DNA of 37,338 bases, taken from Bacillota bacterium. Lineage in GTDB: Bacteria > Bacillota > Clostridia > Oscillospirales > Oscillospiraceae. The translations under genes were made by a program, and so were the position numbers. A model generated the notes under the pieces. That model saw nothing but the letters and a program-made list of their open reading frames with translations. It did no database searches and had not been told where the DNA came from. Positions 24,120 through 31,836 of this stretch are shown here, one piece after another (positions within the stretch are counted from its first letter, which is position 1; each line of letters opens with the position of its first letter). The stretch covers positions 1 to 37,338 of the forward strand of contig JAJQFT010000109.1 in assembly GCA_021200975.1 (NCBI GenBank). The letters run 5' to 3'.

Positions 24120-24287
24120 GCGCTGGGACTGCTGAATCCTAGCGGCAGGCGATACCCACACCTCGGCTGCGCGCTGAAATGGAATGCGGCCGAGCACAGC
24201 TGGGACTGTGCCTGCCACGGCTCACGCTTTGGCGAGGACGGGCGGCTGCTCAACGGCCCCGCGACCGACGGCTGCCGGAAGCTCTAA
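24120..24287 (+). pseudogene. Decayed Rieske [2Fe-2S] domain, in frame after the FAD oxidoreductase stop
   Basis: Reading on in the same frame after the TAG gives a short linker, then YPHLGCALKWN and SWDCACHGSRFGEDGR and LLNGPATDGCRKL before TAA at 24285-24287. This is the core of a Rieske domain (C-P-H-L-G-C and C-x-x-H-G-S). Two defects are visible: the first cluster ligand Cys is Tyr, and the 30 to 40 residues that normally join the FAD domain to the cluster motif are missing. With the stop codon this is best read as a decayed tail rather than a read-through product. The missing length is judged from memory of relatives. Confidence 0.8.
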
Positions 24288-24305
24288 AGCGCCCAGAATC
24301 GAAAG

Positions 24306-24335
24306 GAAATGCCGGGGATTTTGCCCCGGCATTTC
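24306..24335. terminator. Bidirectional terminator between convergent units
   Basis: GAAATGCCGGGG (24306-24317) pairs exactly with CCCCGGCATTTC (24324-24335) around ATTTTG. A second GC-only hairpin (24350-24367) lies between it and the Cys-rich gene on the minus strand. Confidence 0.75.
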
Positions 24336-24372
24336 TTGGTTGGGATTTCCCCGCGCGCCGCGCGGGGCAGGC

Positions 24373-24726
24373 TTATTCCTCAACGCCGAACCAATCCATT
24401 GCGTCGAGGATCTCCTGCCCGCGGGCGGTCAGCGCGACGCTGCCATGCACCGGCGCGGCCGCATAGGTTGGGCAGCGCAGGTCCTTCAGAGGCTGGTCGT
24501 AGTCGATGCTCACGAAGCCCCGCTTTTCTAAGCATTGCAGAGCGAGGGTGTAATCAAAGCGTTCGTCCTCGCGGTAAATCGGCTCGCCCGAATCCGCGCG
24601 GCGCGAAACAGGCAGGAAGGCAATCTCGGCAAGCCGGCGCAGCAGGACAATCTCCCCCTCGCCGAGCACATAGGCCCCGCCGCAGCTGCCGCAGCAGGTG
24701 CCGGAGCAATTATCACAATTCGGCAT
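24373..24726 (-). CDS. Small Cys-rich protein of unknown function (117 aa)
   Basis: I do not recognise a named family. The N-terminus is a Cys cluster (CDNCSGTCCGSCGG; Cys4, 7, 11, 12, 15), enough to bind zinc or an iron-sulfur centre. The rest reads as a winged-helix-like domain: GEIVLLRRLAEIAFLPV, then DYTLALQCLEKRGFVSID, and VALTARGQEILDAMDW, the last being a common ending of winged-helix domains. GGAGGAAG precedes the ATG. It overlaps the end of the YhaN-like gene by 14 bases and is the last gene of the araC-led operon. A metal- or redox-linked regulator is possible, but that is inference. Confidence 0.6.
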   Translation of the reverse strand: MPNCDNCSGTCCGSCGGAYVLGEGEIVLLRRLAEIAFLPVSRRADSGEPIYREDERFDYTLALQCLEKRGFVSIDYDQPLKDLRCPTYAAAPVHGSVALTARGQEILDAMDWFGVEE

Positions 24727-26869
24727 TTTCTTCCTCCATCAGAGCGGCCTCGCGCCCCTGGCAGGTGAATACAATCACCTGCTTGGAGGCGGAAACCTCT
24801 TTTAATACCTCCAATGCCCGCCGCAGGCGGACATCGTCAAAGCGAACAAGCGCATCGTCGAGAATCAGCGGCGCATCGGGCGTCAGCTCCTCGGCAACCG
24901 CCATGCGCAGAGCAAAGTAGAGCTCGTCCACTGTGCCGTCGCTGCGCCACAGGCTGGGGCGCAGGGTATCCTCGTCGGCGGCCGCAGTTTGCAGCGACAA
25001 ATCATCGCGCAGAAGCAGACGCGGATACTTCCCATCCGTCAGGCGGCTGAAGAGCGCCTGGCAGCGCTTGGCAATGCGCGGCGCAAAGCGCCGCTGAAGC
25101 TCGGCGGAGGTCTTGGACAGGGCGTTCTGCGCAATCTCTAAGGCGGCATAGGTATCCTCCAGCCGCGCAATGCGCGCATTTACCTCCCGCAGCTCGCGGC
25201 GAAGCGCGTCCTCGTCCCCCAGCGCATCCGCGCGCCCCTGATTCTGCCCCAGCGCCTCATGCAGCTGACGCATCTCCAGCCGCGCGTCGCGCAATAGCGT
25301 TTCGGTTTCCTCCCGGCTCTCGCTGCGCAGATCCGGCGCGGGGGCGGGCGGCTGCGTTTCCGCCATGCCGCGCAGCGCCTCGTAGTGTGCGAGCGCGCGC
25401 TGCGCATCCCGCTGCGCGTCCGCAAGTGCGTCCCACGCGGACAGCTCCTCGCGCCGTGCCTCAACCGCCTCGCTCAGCTCCCCGCCTCCGGCATAGGCCG
25501 CGGCGCGTGCCGAGAAGGACGAGCTTCGCTCCTCACGCTCCCGCGCGGCCTTCTCGTAGGCCGCATACGCCTCGCGGTAGCGCGCAAGCTGCTGCCGCAC
25601 GCGCGCGGCGTCCGCCTCCCAGCCATCGGCGGGAAGATCGGCGTACTTCGCGCATACAGCCTGCTCCTTCGCCCTAAGCGCGGCATTTTCCTTCCGAATC
25701 GCGGCCGCCTGCGCCGCCGCGGCAATGCCCAGCAGGCATCCGGCCGCAAGGCTCGCCCATCCCCAGAGAAGCTGCGCGGCCAACAGGGCCACGCCGAACA
25801 CGGTCAGCACCGCAGCAGCGGCGGGAAGGGCAAAATTTGTCTTTCTTACGCGCGAGCGCAGCTCCCGCACAGCGTCGCGGTCGGCCGCGACGACGCGGAT
25901 CGGGTCGTCGGAACCATAGCGAGCGGGGATGTTCGGCTCGGCCGGCACCGGAATGGCGGCGGCGTTCTCCGCCGCGATTGCCTGCTGCTCGCGCAGCAGC
26001 TCCTGCCCCTCGCGCAGCGCCGCAAGTCCCTCCTCCCGCGCCGGGAGCGAGGCGCAGCGCGCCTGTAATTGCCGCAGGCGATCTTCCGCCTCGCGCTTTT
26101 CCGCTTCTGCCGCCGCAACCTTGTGCGCGCTTTCGAGCGAAGCGGCATAGCGCAGCGCCATGCGATGATTTTCCAGCTGCTCCACGCGGTTGCCAAGCTC
26201 GCCGAGCCGCGAGCGCAGCGTCTCCCGCTCGCGCGTGAGGCGCGAAAGCTCATCGAGCTGCTCGTGCAGCGTACGGCGCTGCTCCTCCGCCTGCGGAAGG
26301 AGGCCGCTGCGGTTGTAGCGGCAGCGGTTTTTCAAATCCTTGAGATTCTGCGCCAGCTTATCCGCCGCGCCGCTCTCGTCGCCGGTGGTGACAAGGCTAT
26401 TGAGCCGACGGCGAAGCGCGTCGTCTTGGCTCACGGGCAGGTCGGAAAAGCGCAGGAAACCCGCCCGCGTGAACACGCTGCGCTCCACGCCAAGCAGTTT
26501 CTGGCCGCAGTTGGCGGCGGTAAGCTCCGGAATTTCCACCCCGGTGGCGGTTTCGTAGGCATGAAAGTCGCCCATTGGGATCCGGCCGGTGCTGCGCCGC
26601 TCGATGGTGATGTCCCGCCCCTGCCAGCTCAGCTCGATGCGCCCGGACATGGGCGCACCCGACCACGGGGCATAATGCTCCTTATCCGCCAGCACGCCCT
26701 TGGCGGAACGCGCGCGGGTATCCAGCCCATAGAGCATATTCACAAGGAAAGCGCACCACGTGGACTTTCCCCATTCGTTCGGCGCGCTGACAAGATTCAG
26801 CCCCTCGTGGAGGTGCAGCGTCTCATGCTCCAATTTGCCAAAGGTGGCAGTCATCGAATAGAGAATCAT
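24713..26869 (-). CDS. YhaN/SbcC-like AAA ATPase with coiled coils and central membrane segments
   Basis: A 718-residue Rad50/SbcC-type ATPase. Walker A is APNEWGKSTW (near 31-40); the C-terminal end has LYFALRMAVAEEL and Walker B PLILDDALVRFDD followed by VIVFTCQGRE. The two ATPase halves flank Ala/Glu/Arg-rich coiled coils. Between the coils, around residues 345-385, are two adjacent hydrophobic segments (LPAAAAVLTVFGVALLA and WASLAAGCLLGIAAAA), as in B. subtilis YhaN, where the hinge is replaced by a membrane hairpin. It overlaps the upstream metallophosphoesterase by four bases (ATGA), matching the SbcD-SbcC-type nuclease pairing. The complex would process DNA ends, but its exact role is not known. 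Confidence 0.85.
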   Translation of the reverse strand: MILYSMTATFGKLEHETLHLHEGLNLVSAPNEWGKSTWCAFLVNMLYGLDTRARSAKGVLADKEHYAPWSGAPMSGRIELSWQGRDITIERRSTGRIPMGDFHAYETATGVEIPELTAANCGQKLLGVERSVFTRAGFLRFSDLPVSQDDALRRRLNSLVTTGDESGAADKLAQNLKDLKNRCRYNRSGLLPQAEEQRRTLHEQLDELSRLTRERETLRSRLGELGNRVEQLENHRMALRYAASLESAHKVAAAEAEKREAEDRLRQLQARCASLPAREEGLAALREGQELLREQQAIAAENAAAIPVPAEPNIPARYGSDDPIRVVAADRDAVRELRSRVRKTNFALPAAAAVLTVFGVALLAAQLLWGWASLAAGCLLGIAAAAQAAAIRKENAALRAKEQAVCAKYADLPADGWEADAARVRQQLARYREAYAAYEKAAREREERSSSFSARAAAYAGGGELSEAVEARREELSAWDALADAQRDAQRALAHYEALRGMAETQPPAPAPDLRSESREETETLLRDARLEMRQLHEALGQNQGRADALGDEDALRRELREVNARIARLEDTYAALEIAQNALSKTSAELQRRFAPRIAKRCQALFSRLTDGKYPRLLLRDDLSLQTAAADEDTLRPSLWRSDGTVDELYFALRMAVAEELTPDAPLILDDALVRFDDVRLRRALEVLKEVSASKQVIVFTCQGREAALMEEENAEL

Positions 26870-27942
26870 GGCAGCTCCACCTCCTGCCCATCGAGAATCT
26901 GCCGGGAGATCCGCGCGGCAAGCCGCACGCGCCGCCGCAAATCCTCGCTCTGGGTATCGAGCCCGCTTTGCAGCAGTGCGAAATACATCCCCTCCATGCT
27001 ATCCTCCCCGGTGCAGGCCCAGAGGTCGGCCTCCGGCACGGTGCGGTCGCGCAGCTCCAGATGCGGCAGCTGCGGGAAACGGGCAGCAATTGCCGCAAGG
27101 TCAAGCGGCGCGCTGTAGCCGGTGAAGGTCAGGCGGTAAAAATCGTCGCTCGCCACCGGCGGGAGACGGCTCTCGGCGGCGGCAAGGGCGTCGTCCCCCG
27201 GCTCCACCGACAAATCGTGAAAGCGCAGGGTATTCAGCGGGCGCAGCTCGGCGCGCGCCTCGCCCGGCTCCAGCTCCACCAGCAGCACACCGCCCGCGCC
27301 GTCCTCGTCGAAGCCGCGGCTCATCGGGCAGCCCGGCCACGCGCAGAGCGTCCCTCCCGCGCAGAAGCGGTCTGCCCTGTGGATATGCCCCAGCGCAAGG
27401 TAGTCCAGCCCCGAGCCGCGCACCTGTGCCTGCGAAACCGGGCAATAGGGCGAGGAGGTTTTGGTCGCGTCGCCATGGAGCAGGCCAATGCAAAACTCCT
27501 GCTCGCTCTGCGCGCGGAAGCCGCGCAGCAGGCCGGGGCAGTCCATCGCGGTGTAGCCCGCGCCGAATACCTCGCACGCCAGCTCCGGGAATACGAAGCT
27601 GGAAATGCTCGGCTTCTGGAAAATATGGACATTTTCCGGCCACTTCTCGAGAAAATAGGGGCTTTTCTCGCCAAAATAATCGTGATTTCCCGGGCTGATG
27701 ACCACCTGCGCGCCGCAGTCGGCAAGCGCGGTGGAAACGAGCCGGAAGGTTTCGCGCGAATAGGCACCGTCAAAGAGGTCCCCGGCAAGCAGCAATAGCT
27801 CGCAGCCTTCCGCGCAGCAGAGCGCGGCAACCTTCTCCGGGATTTTTTGCAGCTCGCGGCGCAGGAGCTGCGCCTCGGCCTCCGCGCGGCCGGTGAAGGG
27901 CGAGTCCAGATGCCAATCAGCAGAATGCAGGATTTTCAGCAT
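26866..27942 (-). CDS. YhaO/SbcD-like DNA-repair metallophosphoesterase
   Basis: A calcineurin-like phosphoesterase of 358 residues with the full Mre11/SbcD motif set: HSADWHLD (6-13), GDLFD (54-58), GNHD (85-88), LLHGDAT and GHIHRAD. The C-terminal 100 residues form the capping domain. In SbcCD-type complexes this subunit holds the nuclease site and the neighbouring coiled-coil ATPase drives it; here the ATPase starts four bases before the end of this gene. AAAGGATGG precedes the ATG, which overlaps the end of ymdB by seven bases. Length is close to YhaO rather than to the shorter SbcD nucleases of E. coli type. Confidence 0.87.
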   Translation of the reverse strand: MLKILHSADWHLDSPFTGRAEAEAQLLRRELQKIPEKVAALCCAEGCELLLLAGDLFDGAYSRETFRLVSTALADCGAQVVISPGNHDYFGEKSPYFLEKWPENVHIFQKPSISSFVFPELACEVFGAGYTAMDCPGLLRGFRAQSEQEFCIGLLHGDATKTSSPYCPVSQAQVRGSGLDYLALGHIHRADRFCAGGTLCAWPGCPMSRGFDEDGAGGVLLVELEPGEARAELRPLNTLRFHDLSVEPGDDALAAAESRLPPVASDDFYRLTFTGYSAPLDLAAIAARFPQLPHLELRDRTVPEADLWACTGEDSMEGMYFALLQSGLDTQSEDLRRRVRLAARISRQILDGQEVELP

Positions 27943-28709
27943 ATATCCATCCTTTCCGCGCAGCGACAGCGACCGGTGGAGGCATCAACCGTGAAAACCG
28001 CGGCCTCCAGCTTTGTCGGCCCGTCCGCCCAGCGGTAGCGCTCGGTCAAATCGCCGCGAAAGCGCGCGACCGAAAGCTCCGGCCGGATGCCCAGCACGGA
28101 AACGCTCGGCCCGGTCATGCCGAGGTCGGTGACATAGCCCGTGCCGCCCGGCAGAATCTGCGCGTCCGCAGTGGGCACATGGGTGTGCGTTCCCCAAACG
28201 GCGGAAACGCGCCCGTCGAGCAGGTAGCCCATCGCAAGCTTCTCGGAGGTAGCCTCGGCGTGAATCTCCACCAGAATCACATCCGCGTCGATTTTTTTCA
28301 GAATTTTCTCCACCAGCAGAAAGGGATTATCGGGCGTGTAGTCCATGTGCACGCGCCCAAGCAGGTTGATCACCGCGACCCGGCCGAAGCGGGTATCGAA
28401 CACGCCCCAGCCCTCACCGGGCGTCTGCGGCGGGAGGTTCGCGCCGCGCAGAAGCGCGCGGTGCTCGTCGATATAGGGCACGATCTCCCGCCGGGCGAAG
28501 GCGTGGTTGCCGAGCGTGACCACATCCGCGCCGGCCGCATAAAGCTCCTCCGCCTGCCCGGGGGTGATGCCCACAACGCTGGCGTTTTCCCCATTGACCA
28601 CCACGAAATCCGCCCCGCAGCGCTTACGTGCGGCGGGCAGGCTCCTGCGGATGCGCTCAAGCCCCGGCGCGCCGACCACATCGCCGACGGCCAAAATTTT
28701 CATATCCAT
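27936..28709 (-). CDS. ymdB: YmdB-family metallophosphoesterase (2',3'-cyclic nucleotide phosphodiesterase)
   Basis: A 257-residue enzyme of the TIGR00282/YmdB family: KILAVGDVVGAPGLE at the N-terminus, VNGENAS (38-44), TLGNHAF and EIHAEATSEK, ending with VWGTHTHVPTAD and GYVTDLGMTGP. These match the di-iron site residues of B. subtilis YmdB, which hydrolyses 2',3'-cAMP and affects biofilm and motility choices. GGAGG lies seven bases before the ATG at 28709. In many Firmicutes ymdB is next to rny; here it instead lies between an AraC regulator and a YhaO-like gene, with overlaps at both ends (10 and 7 bases). Confidence 0.92.
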   Translation of the reverse strand: MDMKILAVGDVVGAPGLERIRRSLPAARKRCGADFVVVNGENASVVGITPGQAEELYAAGADVVTLGNHAFARREIVPYIDEHRALLRGANLPPQTPGEGWGVFDTRFGRVAVINLLGRVHMDYTPDNPFLLVEKILKKIDADVILVEIHAEATSEKLAMGYLLDGRVSAVWGTHTHVPTADAQILPGGTGYVTDLGMTGPSVSVLGIRPELSVARFRGDLTERYRWADGPTKLEAAVFTVDASTGRCRCAERMDIC

Positions 28710-29476
28710 GCTTCGTCCTCCTGTGTGGGCAGGCTTTTTTCATATTCGGAGGCCGTGATGCCAAAGACCTCCTTAAACTGCCGGGAAAAGTGATGCACCG
28801 TGGAATAGCGCAGAATGGAAGCGATTTCGGTAAAATTCCTGCCGCCCTCGCGAATAAGGCGCTTGCCCTCCTCGAGCTTCCGGCGACGAATCCATTCCGC
28901 CGGAGAAACGGAGAGGTGCTTGCGAAACAGCGCCGTGAGGTAGCTCGGGCTCAGGCCGCAGTGCGCGGCAAGCTCCGGCACGGATAGCTTGTCCAGAATA
29001 TGCTGCTCGGCATACTCGTGCGCGCGCAGAATCAGACCGCATTCCTTCGGCAGAGGGGTATCGACCTGCTTGCGCGCGGCGGCAACCAGCTGCAGCGTGA
29101 GCAGGGCGGCGAGCGCATCGAGCGAGAAGGGGTCGTGCATAGCGATTTCCGCGAGGATATTTTCGGCATTTTTCAGCGTTTTTGGCTGATTTTTGAGCAA
29201 ATCCAGCCCCTCGCCCTCCACCGTCAGGTTCACAAGCAGGTAATCCGCGCCGCCCGATAGCGGCGCATAGAGCAGCCGCCACTGCCCAGGCGCGCACAGC
29301 AGATACTCGCCGGCGCGCAGGCAATGCTCCTGCCCGTCCACCACGGCATAGAGCATCCCTGCGTCCACATACAGCCATTGGCCGCGCGCAAGCCGCTCGC
29401 CGGGGCCAAATGCGCCCGCAGGGGCGCTTTCCCAACTCGACGAGGCAATATCGGAGATAAACAGGCAGCGATTCAT
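28700..29476 (-). CDS. AraC-family transcriptional regulator
   Basis: A 258-residue protein with an N-terminal cupin-like sensor region (about 1-130, including AGEYLLCAPGQWRLLY) and a C-terminal pair of helix-turn-helix motifs (about 155-250: KLSVPELAAHCGLSPSYL, then NFTEIASILRYSTVHHFS and FKEVFGITASEYEK), the AraC/XylS signature. Such proteins activate genes in response to a small molecule; the ligand is unknown. The ATG at 29476 lies after TTGGAGGA. It heads the operon with ymdB, the YhaO/YhaN-like pair and the Cys-rich gene, so it may regulate them or itself. Its promoter overlaps the obg terminator in an unusual way. Confidence 0.87.
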   Translation of the reverse strand: MNRCLFISDIASSSWESAPAGAFGPGERLARGQWLYVDAGMLYAVVDGQEHCLRAGEYLLCAPGQWRLLYAPLSGGADYLLVNLTVEGEGLDLLKNQPKTLKNAENILAEIAMHDPFSLDALAALLTLQLVAAARKQVDTPLPKECGLILRAHEYAEQHILDKLSVPELAAHCGLSPSYLTALFRKHLSVSPAEWIRRRKLEEGKRLIREGGRNFTEIASILRYSTVHHFSRQFKEVFGITASEYEKSLPTQEDEAWI

Positions 29477-29486
29477 AGCTTCCTCC

Positions 29487-29520
29487 AAAAAAATGGTGGG
29501 GATCACCGTATCCCCACCAT
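29487..29520 (-). terminator. Terminator of obg, overlapping the araC promoter and leader
   Basis: On the minus strand ATGGTGGGGAT (29510-29520) pairs exactly with ATCCCCACCAT (29493-29503) around a six-base loop, followed by seven T (29487-29493). It is 30 bases past the obg stop and lies between the araC promoter and its ribosome-binding site. Confidence 0.88.
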
Positions 29521-29547
29521 TATAGCGCAAAAAGTAGAATTTTGCAA
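29519..29547 (-). promoter_or_regulatory. Promoter of the araC-ymdB operon
   Basis: On the minus strand TTGCAA (29542-29547) and TATAAT (29519-29524) are 17 bases apart. The -10 box shares two bases with the start of the terminator stem, so transcription would begin near 29512, inside the first arm. Confidence 0.88.
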
Positions 29548-29550
29548 ACA

Positions 29551-30825
29551 TTATCTTTGATATTCAAATTCCAGATCATAGATATCCACGGTGTCGCCGT
29601 CGCGGATACCCATTGCCTCCAGCCGGTCGAACAGGCCTACCTTGCGAAGCATCTGGTCGAAGTAATTGCGCGACTCGTAATCGTCGAAGCGAATGTTGTC
29701 CACCAGACGGCTGAGCCACACGCCGGTGACGACCCACGTCGAGCCGAGATGCTCGATTTCAAACTCGGTGGGGTCAACGGGCGCAGCAAGCTCGTCGATG
29801 AAGTCCGGCTCGTACATCGTGATTGGCGGCAGGGTGCGCAGCCGCTCGGCCACCGCGCGCATAAGCGCGCGCGTCCCCTGCCCCGTCCCAGCGGAAATCT
29901 CATAGAGCGCGCAGCCCGCCGCCTCCACATGCGCGCGCAGGCGCTGCAAATTGTCGGAATCCGGCGCGAGCAAATCGCACTTATTGGCAGCGACCAGCAT
30001 TGGCCGCTCGGCAAGGTCAGCGCTGTAATGGGCAAGCTCCTCACATATGGCGTCAAAATCCGCCACCGGGTCGCGCCCCTCCATGCCGGATACATCCACC
30101 ACATGAACCAGCAGGCGGCAGCGGTCAATATGCCGCAGGAAGTCGTGCCCCAGCCCCGCGCCCTCCGACGCACCCTCGATGATGCCGGGGATATCCGCCA
30201 TGACGAAGGAAACCCCCTCGTCCACATAGATGACTCCCAGATTAGGGAACAGCGTGGTAAAATGGTAGTTGGCGATTTTCGGGCGGGCATTGGAGGTAAC
30301 GGACAGCAGGGTGGATTTTCCCACATTGGGGAAGCCCACCAGCCCCACGTCCGCCAAAAGCTTCAGCTCCAGAATCACATCGCGCTCCACGCCGCGAATC
30401 CCCGCCTTGGCGAAGCGGGGCACCTGCCGGGTGGGGGTGGCGTAGTGGGCATTGCCCCAGCCGCCCCGTCCGCCTTTGGCGATGACGAAATCCTCGCCGG
30501 TAGACATGTCCACGATGATTCGGTTGCTTTCGGCGTCGCGCACCACGGTACCGCGCGGCACCTGAATCACCAGCGGCTCGCCGCGCTTGCCGCTCATTTT
30601 CCGCCCTTGGCCATTCTCCCCGTTCTGCGCCACGTATTTGCGCTTGTAGCGAAAATCCAGCAGCGTGGACAGGTTGTCGTTCACCCGGAGGATGACGCTA
30701 CCGCCATGGCCGCCGTCCCCGCCGTCCGGCCCGCCGGATGCCACATATTTCTCCCGGTGGAATGCCACCGCCCCGTCGCCGCCCTTGCCGCCGCAGACGG
30801 TGATGCGCACTTTATCTACAAACAT
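29551..30825 (-). CDS. obg: GTPase Obg/CgtA
   Basis: An essential ribosome-associated GTPase of 424 residues. The Gly-rich Obg fold fills residues 1-158 (VCGGKGGDGAVAFHREK, GGPDGGDGGHGG, KGGRGGWGNAHY). The G domain has GFPNVGKST (164-172), DIPGIIEGAS and NKCDL. A C-terminal OCT domain (about 345-424) is present, as in Firmicutes. I choose ATG at 30825 because AGGAGG (30835-30840) is nine bases away; a TTG two codons upstream is too close to it. The normal rplU-prp-rpmA-obg order is kept, but a histidine-phosphatase-like gene and a terminator are inserted between rpmA and obg. Confidence 0.97.
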   Translation of the reverse strand: MFVDKVRITVCGGKGGDGAVAFHREKYVASGGPDGGDGGHGGSVILRVNDNLSTLLDFRYKRKYVAQNGENGQGRKMSGKRGEPLVIQVPRGTVVRDAESNRIIVDMSTGEDFVIAKGGRGGWGNAHYATPTRQVPRFAKAGIRGVERDVILELKLLADVGLVGFPNVGKSTLLSVTSNARPKIANYHFTTLFPNLGVIYVDEGVSFVMADIPGIIEGASEGAGLGHDFLRHIDRCRLLVHVVDVSGMEGRDPVADFDAICEELAHYSADLAERPMLVAANKCDLLAPDSDNLQRLRAHVEAAGCALYEISAGTGQGTRALMRAVAERLRTLPPITMYEPDFIDELAAPVDPTEFEIEHLGSTWVVTGVWLSRLVDNIRFDDYESRNYFDQMLRKVGLFDRLEAMGIRDGDTVDIYDLEFEYQR

Positions 30826-31138
30826 GGTCAAATTCCTCCTGCGTGTCGTTGCACTCCGCCGGGTGCCAGACGGTCTGGTTTTCCACTTCCATGGTCATGG
30901 TGTCCACGTCCAGGATGTGGATGCTGCATTTATCCGCGGCGGCGGTGCTGTTCTGGTTGCTCCAGTGCTGGTTCTTCACCAGGGCGTAGAGCGCCGCGAT
31001 ATGGAGGTCCGTCCGCTGCCGGAGGTATTCCGACGTGCATCTGGCCTGGGCATGCCCCTCCGGCTGCAGGCCGTAGCGGCTCCAGCCGCCCCGGCGGGTT
31101 TCATCGTCCTGCCCGTGGCGCACAAAAATGATCCGCAT
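30812..31138 (-). CDS. Short histidine-phosphatase-like protein, probably internally deleted (108 aa)
   Basis: The N-terminus [18 protein letters not shown], then [10 protein letters not shown], is the RHG start of the histidine phosphatase (phosphoglycerate mutase-like) superfamily. Family members usually have about 180-210 residues with a second catalytic His in the C-terminal half. Here the protein reaches IAALYA, where SPLGRA-like sequence would be expected, and jumps to an unrelated-looking end ([19 protein letters not shown]). The second His motif is absent, so activity is doubtful. ATAGGAGG precedes the ATG, and the stop overlaps obg by 14 bases. It has no visible promoter of its own and follows the rpmA terminator, so expression depends on read-through. 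Confidence 0.6.
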   Translation of the reverse strand: MRIIFVRHGQDDETRRGGWSRYGLQPEGHAQARCTSEYLRQRTDLHIAALYALVKNQHWSNQNSTAAADKCSIHILDVDTMTMEVENQTVWHPAECNDTQEEFDHVCR

Positions 31139-31182
31139 ATTGCCGCTGCCTCCTATGCCGCCTGATCTTCGGAAATTTCCGG

Positions 31183-31216
31183 AAAAAAGCAGCCGCTTCG
31201 TCCAAGCGGCTGCTTT
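31183..31216 (-). terminator. Terminator after rpmA
   Basis: On the minus strand AAAGCAGCCGCTT (31204-31216) pairs with AAGCGGCTGCTTT (31186-31198) around a five-base loop, with a T6 run at the end (31183-31188). It lies ten bases past the rpmA stop and separates the ribosomal genes from the phosphatase-like gene and obg. Confidence 0.85.
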
Positions 31217-31225
31217 CCTTGCCTT

Positions 31226-31507
31226 TTACTGCTCGGCGTACACAGAGCACTGCTTGCGATCCTTGCCCTTGCGCTCGAACTTGACCTTGCCATCGACCAG
31301 CGCGAACAGAGTATCGTCGCTGCCGATGCCGACGTTGGCGCCGGGATGGATGTGGGTGCCTCTCTGGCGAACCAGAATGTTGCCGGCTAAAACGTACTGC
31401 CCGTCGGCACGCTTCACGCCCAGGCGCTTCGACTCGGAATCACGGCCGTTCTTGGTGGAGCCGCCGCCCTTGTGGTGCGCGAAGAACTGAATACCAATTT
31501 TCAGCAT
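31226..31507 (-). CDS. rpmA: 50S ribosomal protein L27 with cleavable N-terminal extension
   Basis: Bacterial bL27, 93 residues, whose N-terminus reaches the peptidyl-transferase centre. The start [10 protein letters not shown] precedes [17 protein letters not shown], the Firmicute form in which a nine-residue leader is cut after FFA by the protease Prp before or during assembly. The rest ([38 protein letters not shown]) is standard. GGAGG lies eight bases before the ATG at 31507. prp ends five bases upstream. Confidence 0.97.
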   Translation of the reverse strand: MLKIGIQFFAHHKGGGSTKNGRDSESKRLGVKRADGQYVLAGNILVRQRGTHIHPGANVGIGSDDTLFALVDGKVKFERKGKDRKQCSVYAEQ

Positions 31508-31511
31508 GGTG

Positions 31512-31835
31512 TTACACCTCCAAAACTTCGATATAATCGGGATAATCATCCCGCAGGCTGCACAGCGTCAAAAGCATTCCGGCAAGTACTGCCTGCACGC
31601 TTTCCTCCTCATCGCAGGATGCGGGGAGTGTCAGGGTGACGGAGGTATCCTCCTCCCTGACCCGAACCTTGGCCTGCGCGCCGCAAACCTCGTTCACGGT
31701 GGCCTCGGCCATGGTAACAGCGGTCGAAACGGCGGCGCACACGATGTCACTGCCCGCCTCAGCGTAGCCGCTGTGCCCGGAAACGGAGAACCCGGTGATC
31801 CTCTCGCCCTCGGTGAAAAATTCGACCCTTGTCAT
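31512..31835 (-). CDS. prp: Ribosomal-processing cysteine protease Prp
   Basis: The YsxB/Prp cysteine protease that removes the N-terminal extension of L27. The 107 residues contain the catalytic His in [16 protein letters not shown] and the catalytic Cys in VCAAVSTAV, in the family order and spacing. The ATG at 31835 follows the rplU stop by one base with no strong ribosome-binding site, so translation is probably coupled to rplU. Its place between rplU and rpmA is the conserved Firmicute order, and the matching FFA site in L27 is present next door. Confidence 0.94.
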   Translation of the reverse strand: MTRVEFFTEGERITGFSVSGHSGYAEAGSDIVCAAVSTAVTMAEATVNEVCGAQAKVRVREEDTSVTLTLPASCDEEESVQAVLAGMLLTLCSLRDDYPDYIEVLEV

Positions 31836-31836
31836 C

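Noticed and set aside
24117-24287. TAG read-through or recoding (for example pyrrolysine) to make an FAD-Rieske protein
   Set aside because: The linker is also shortened and the first Rieske Cys is Tyr, so the read-through product could not bind the cluster; decay is simpler.
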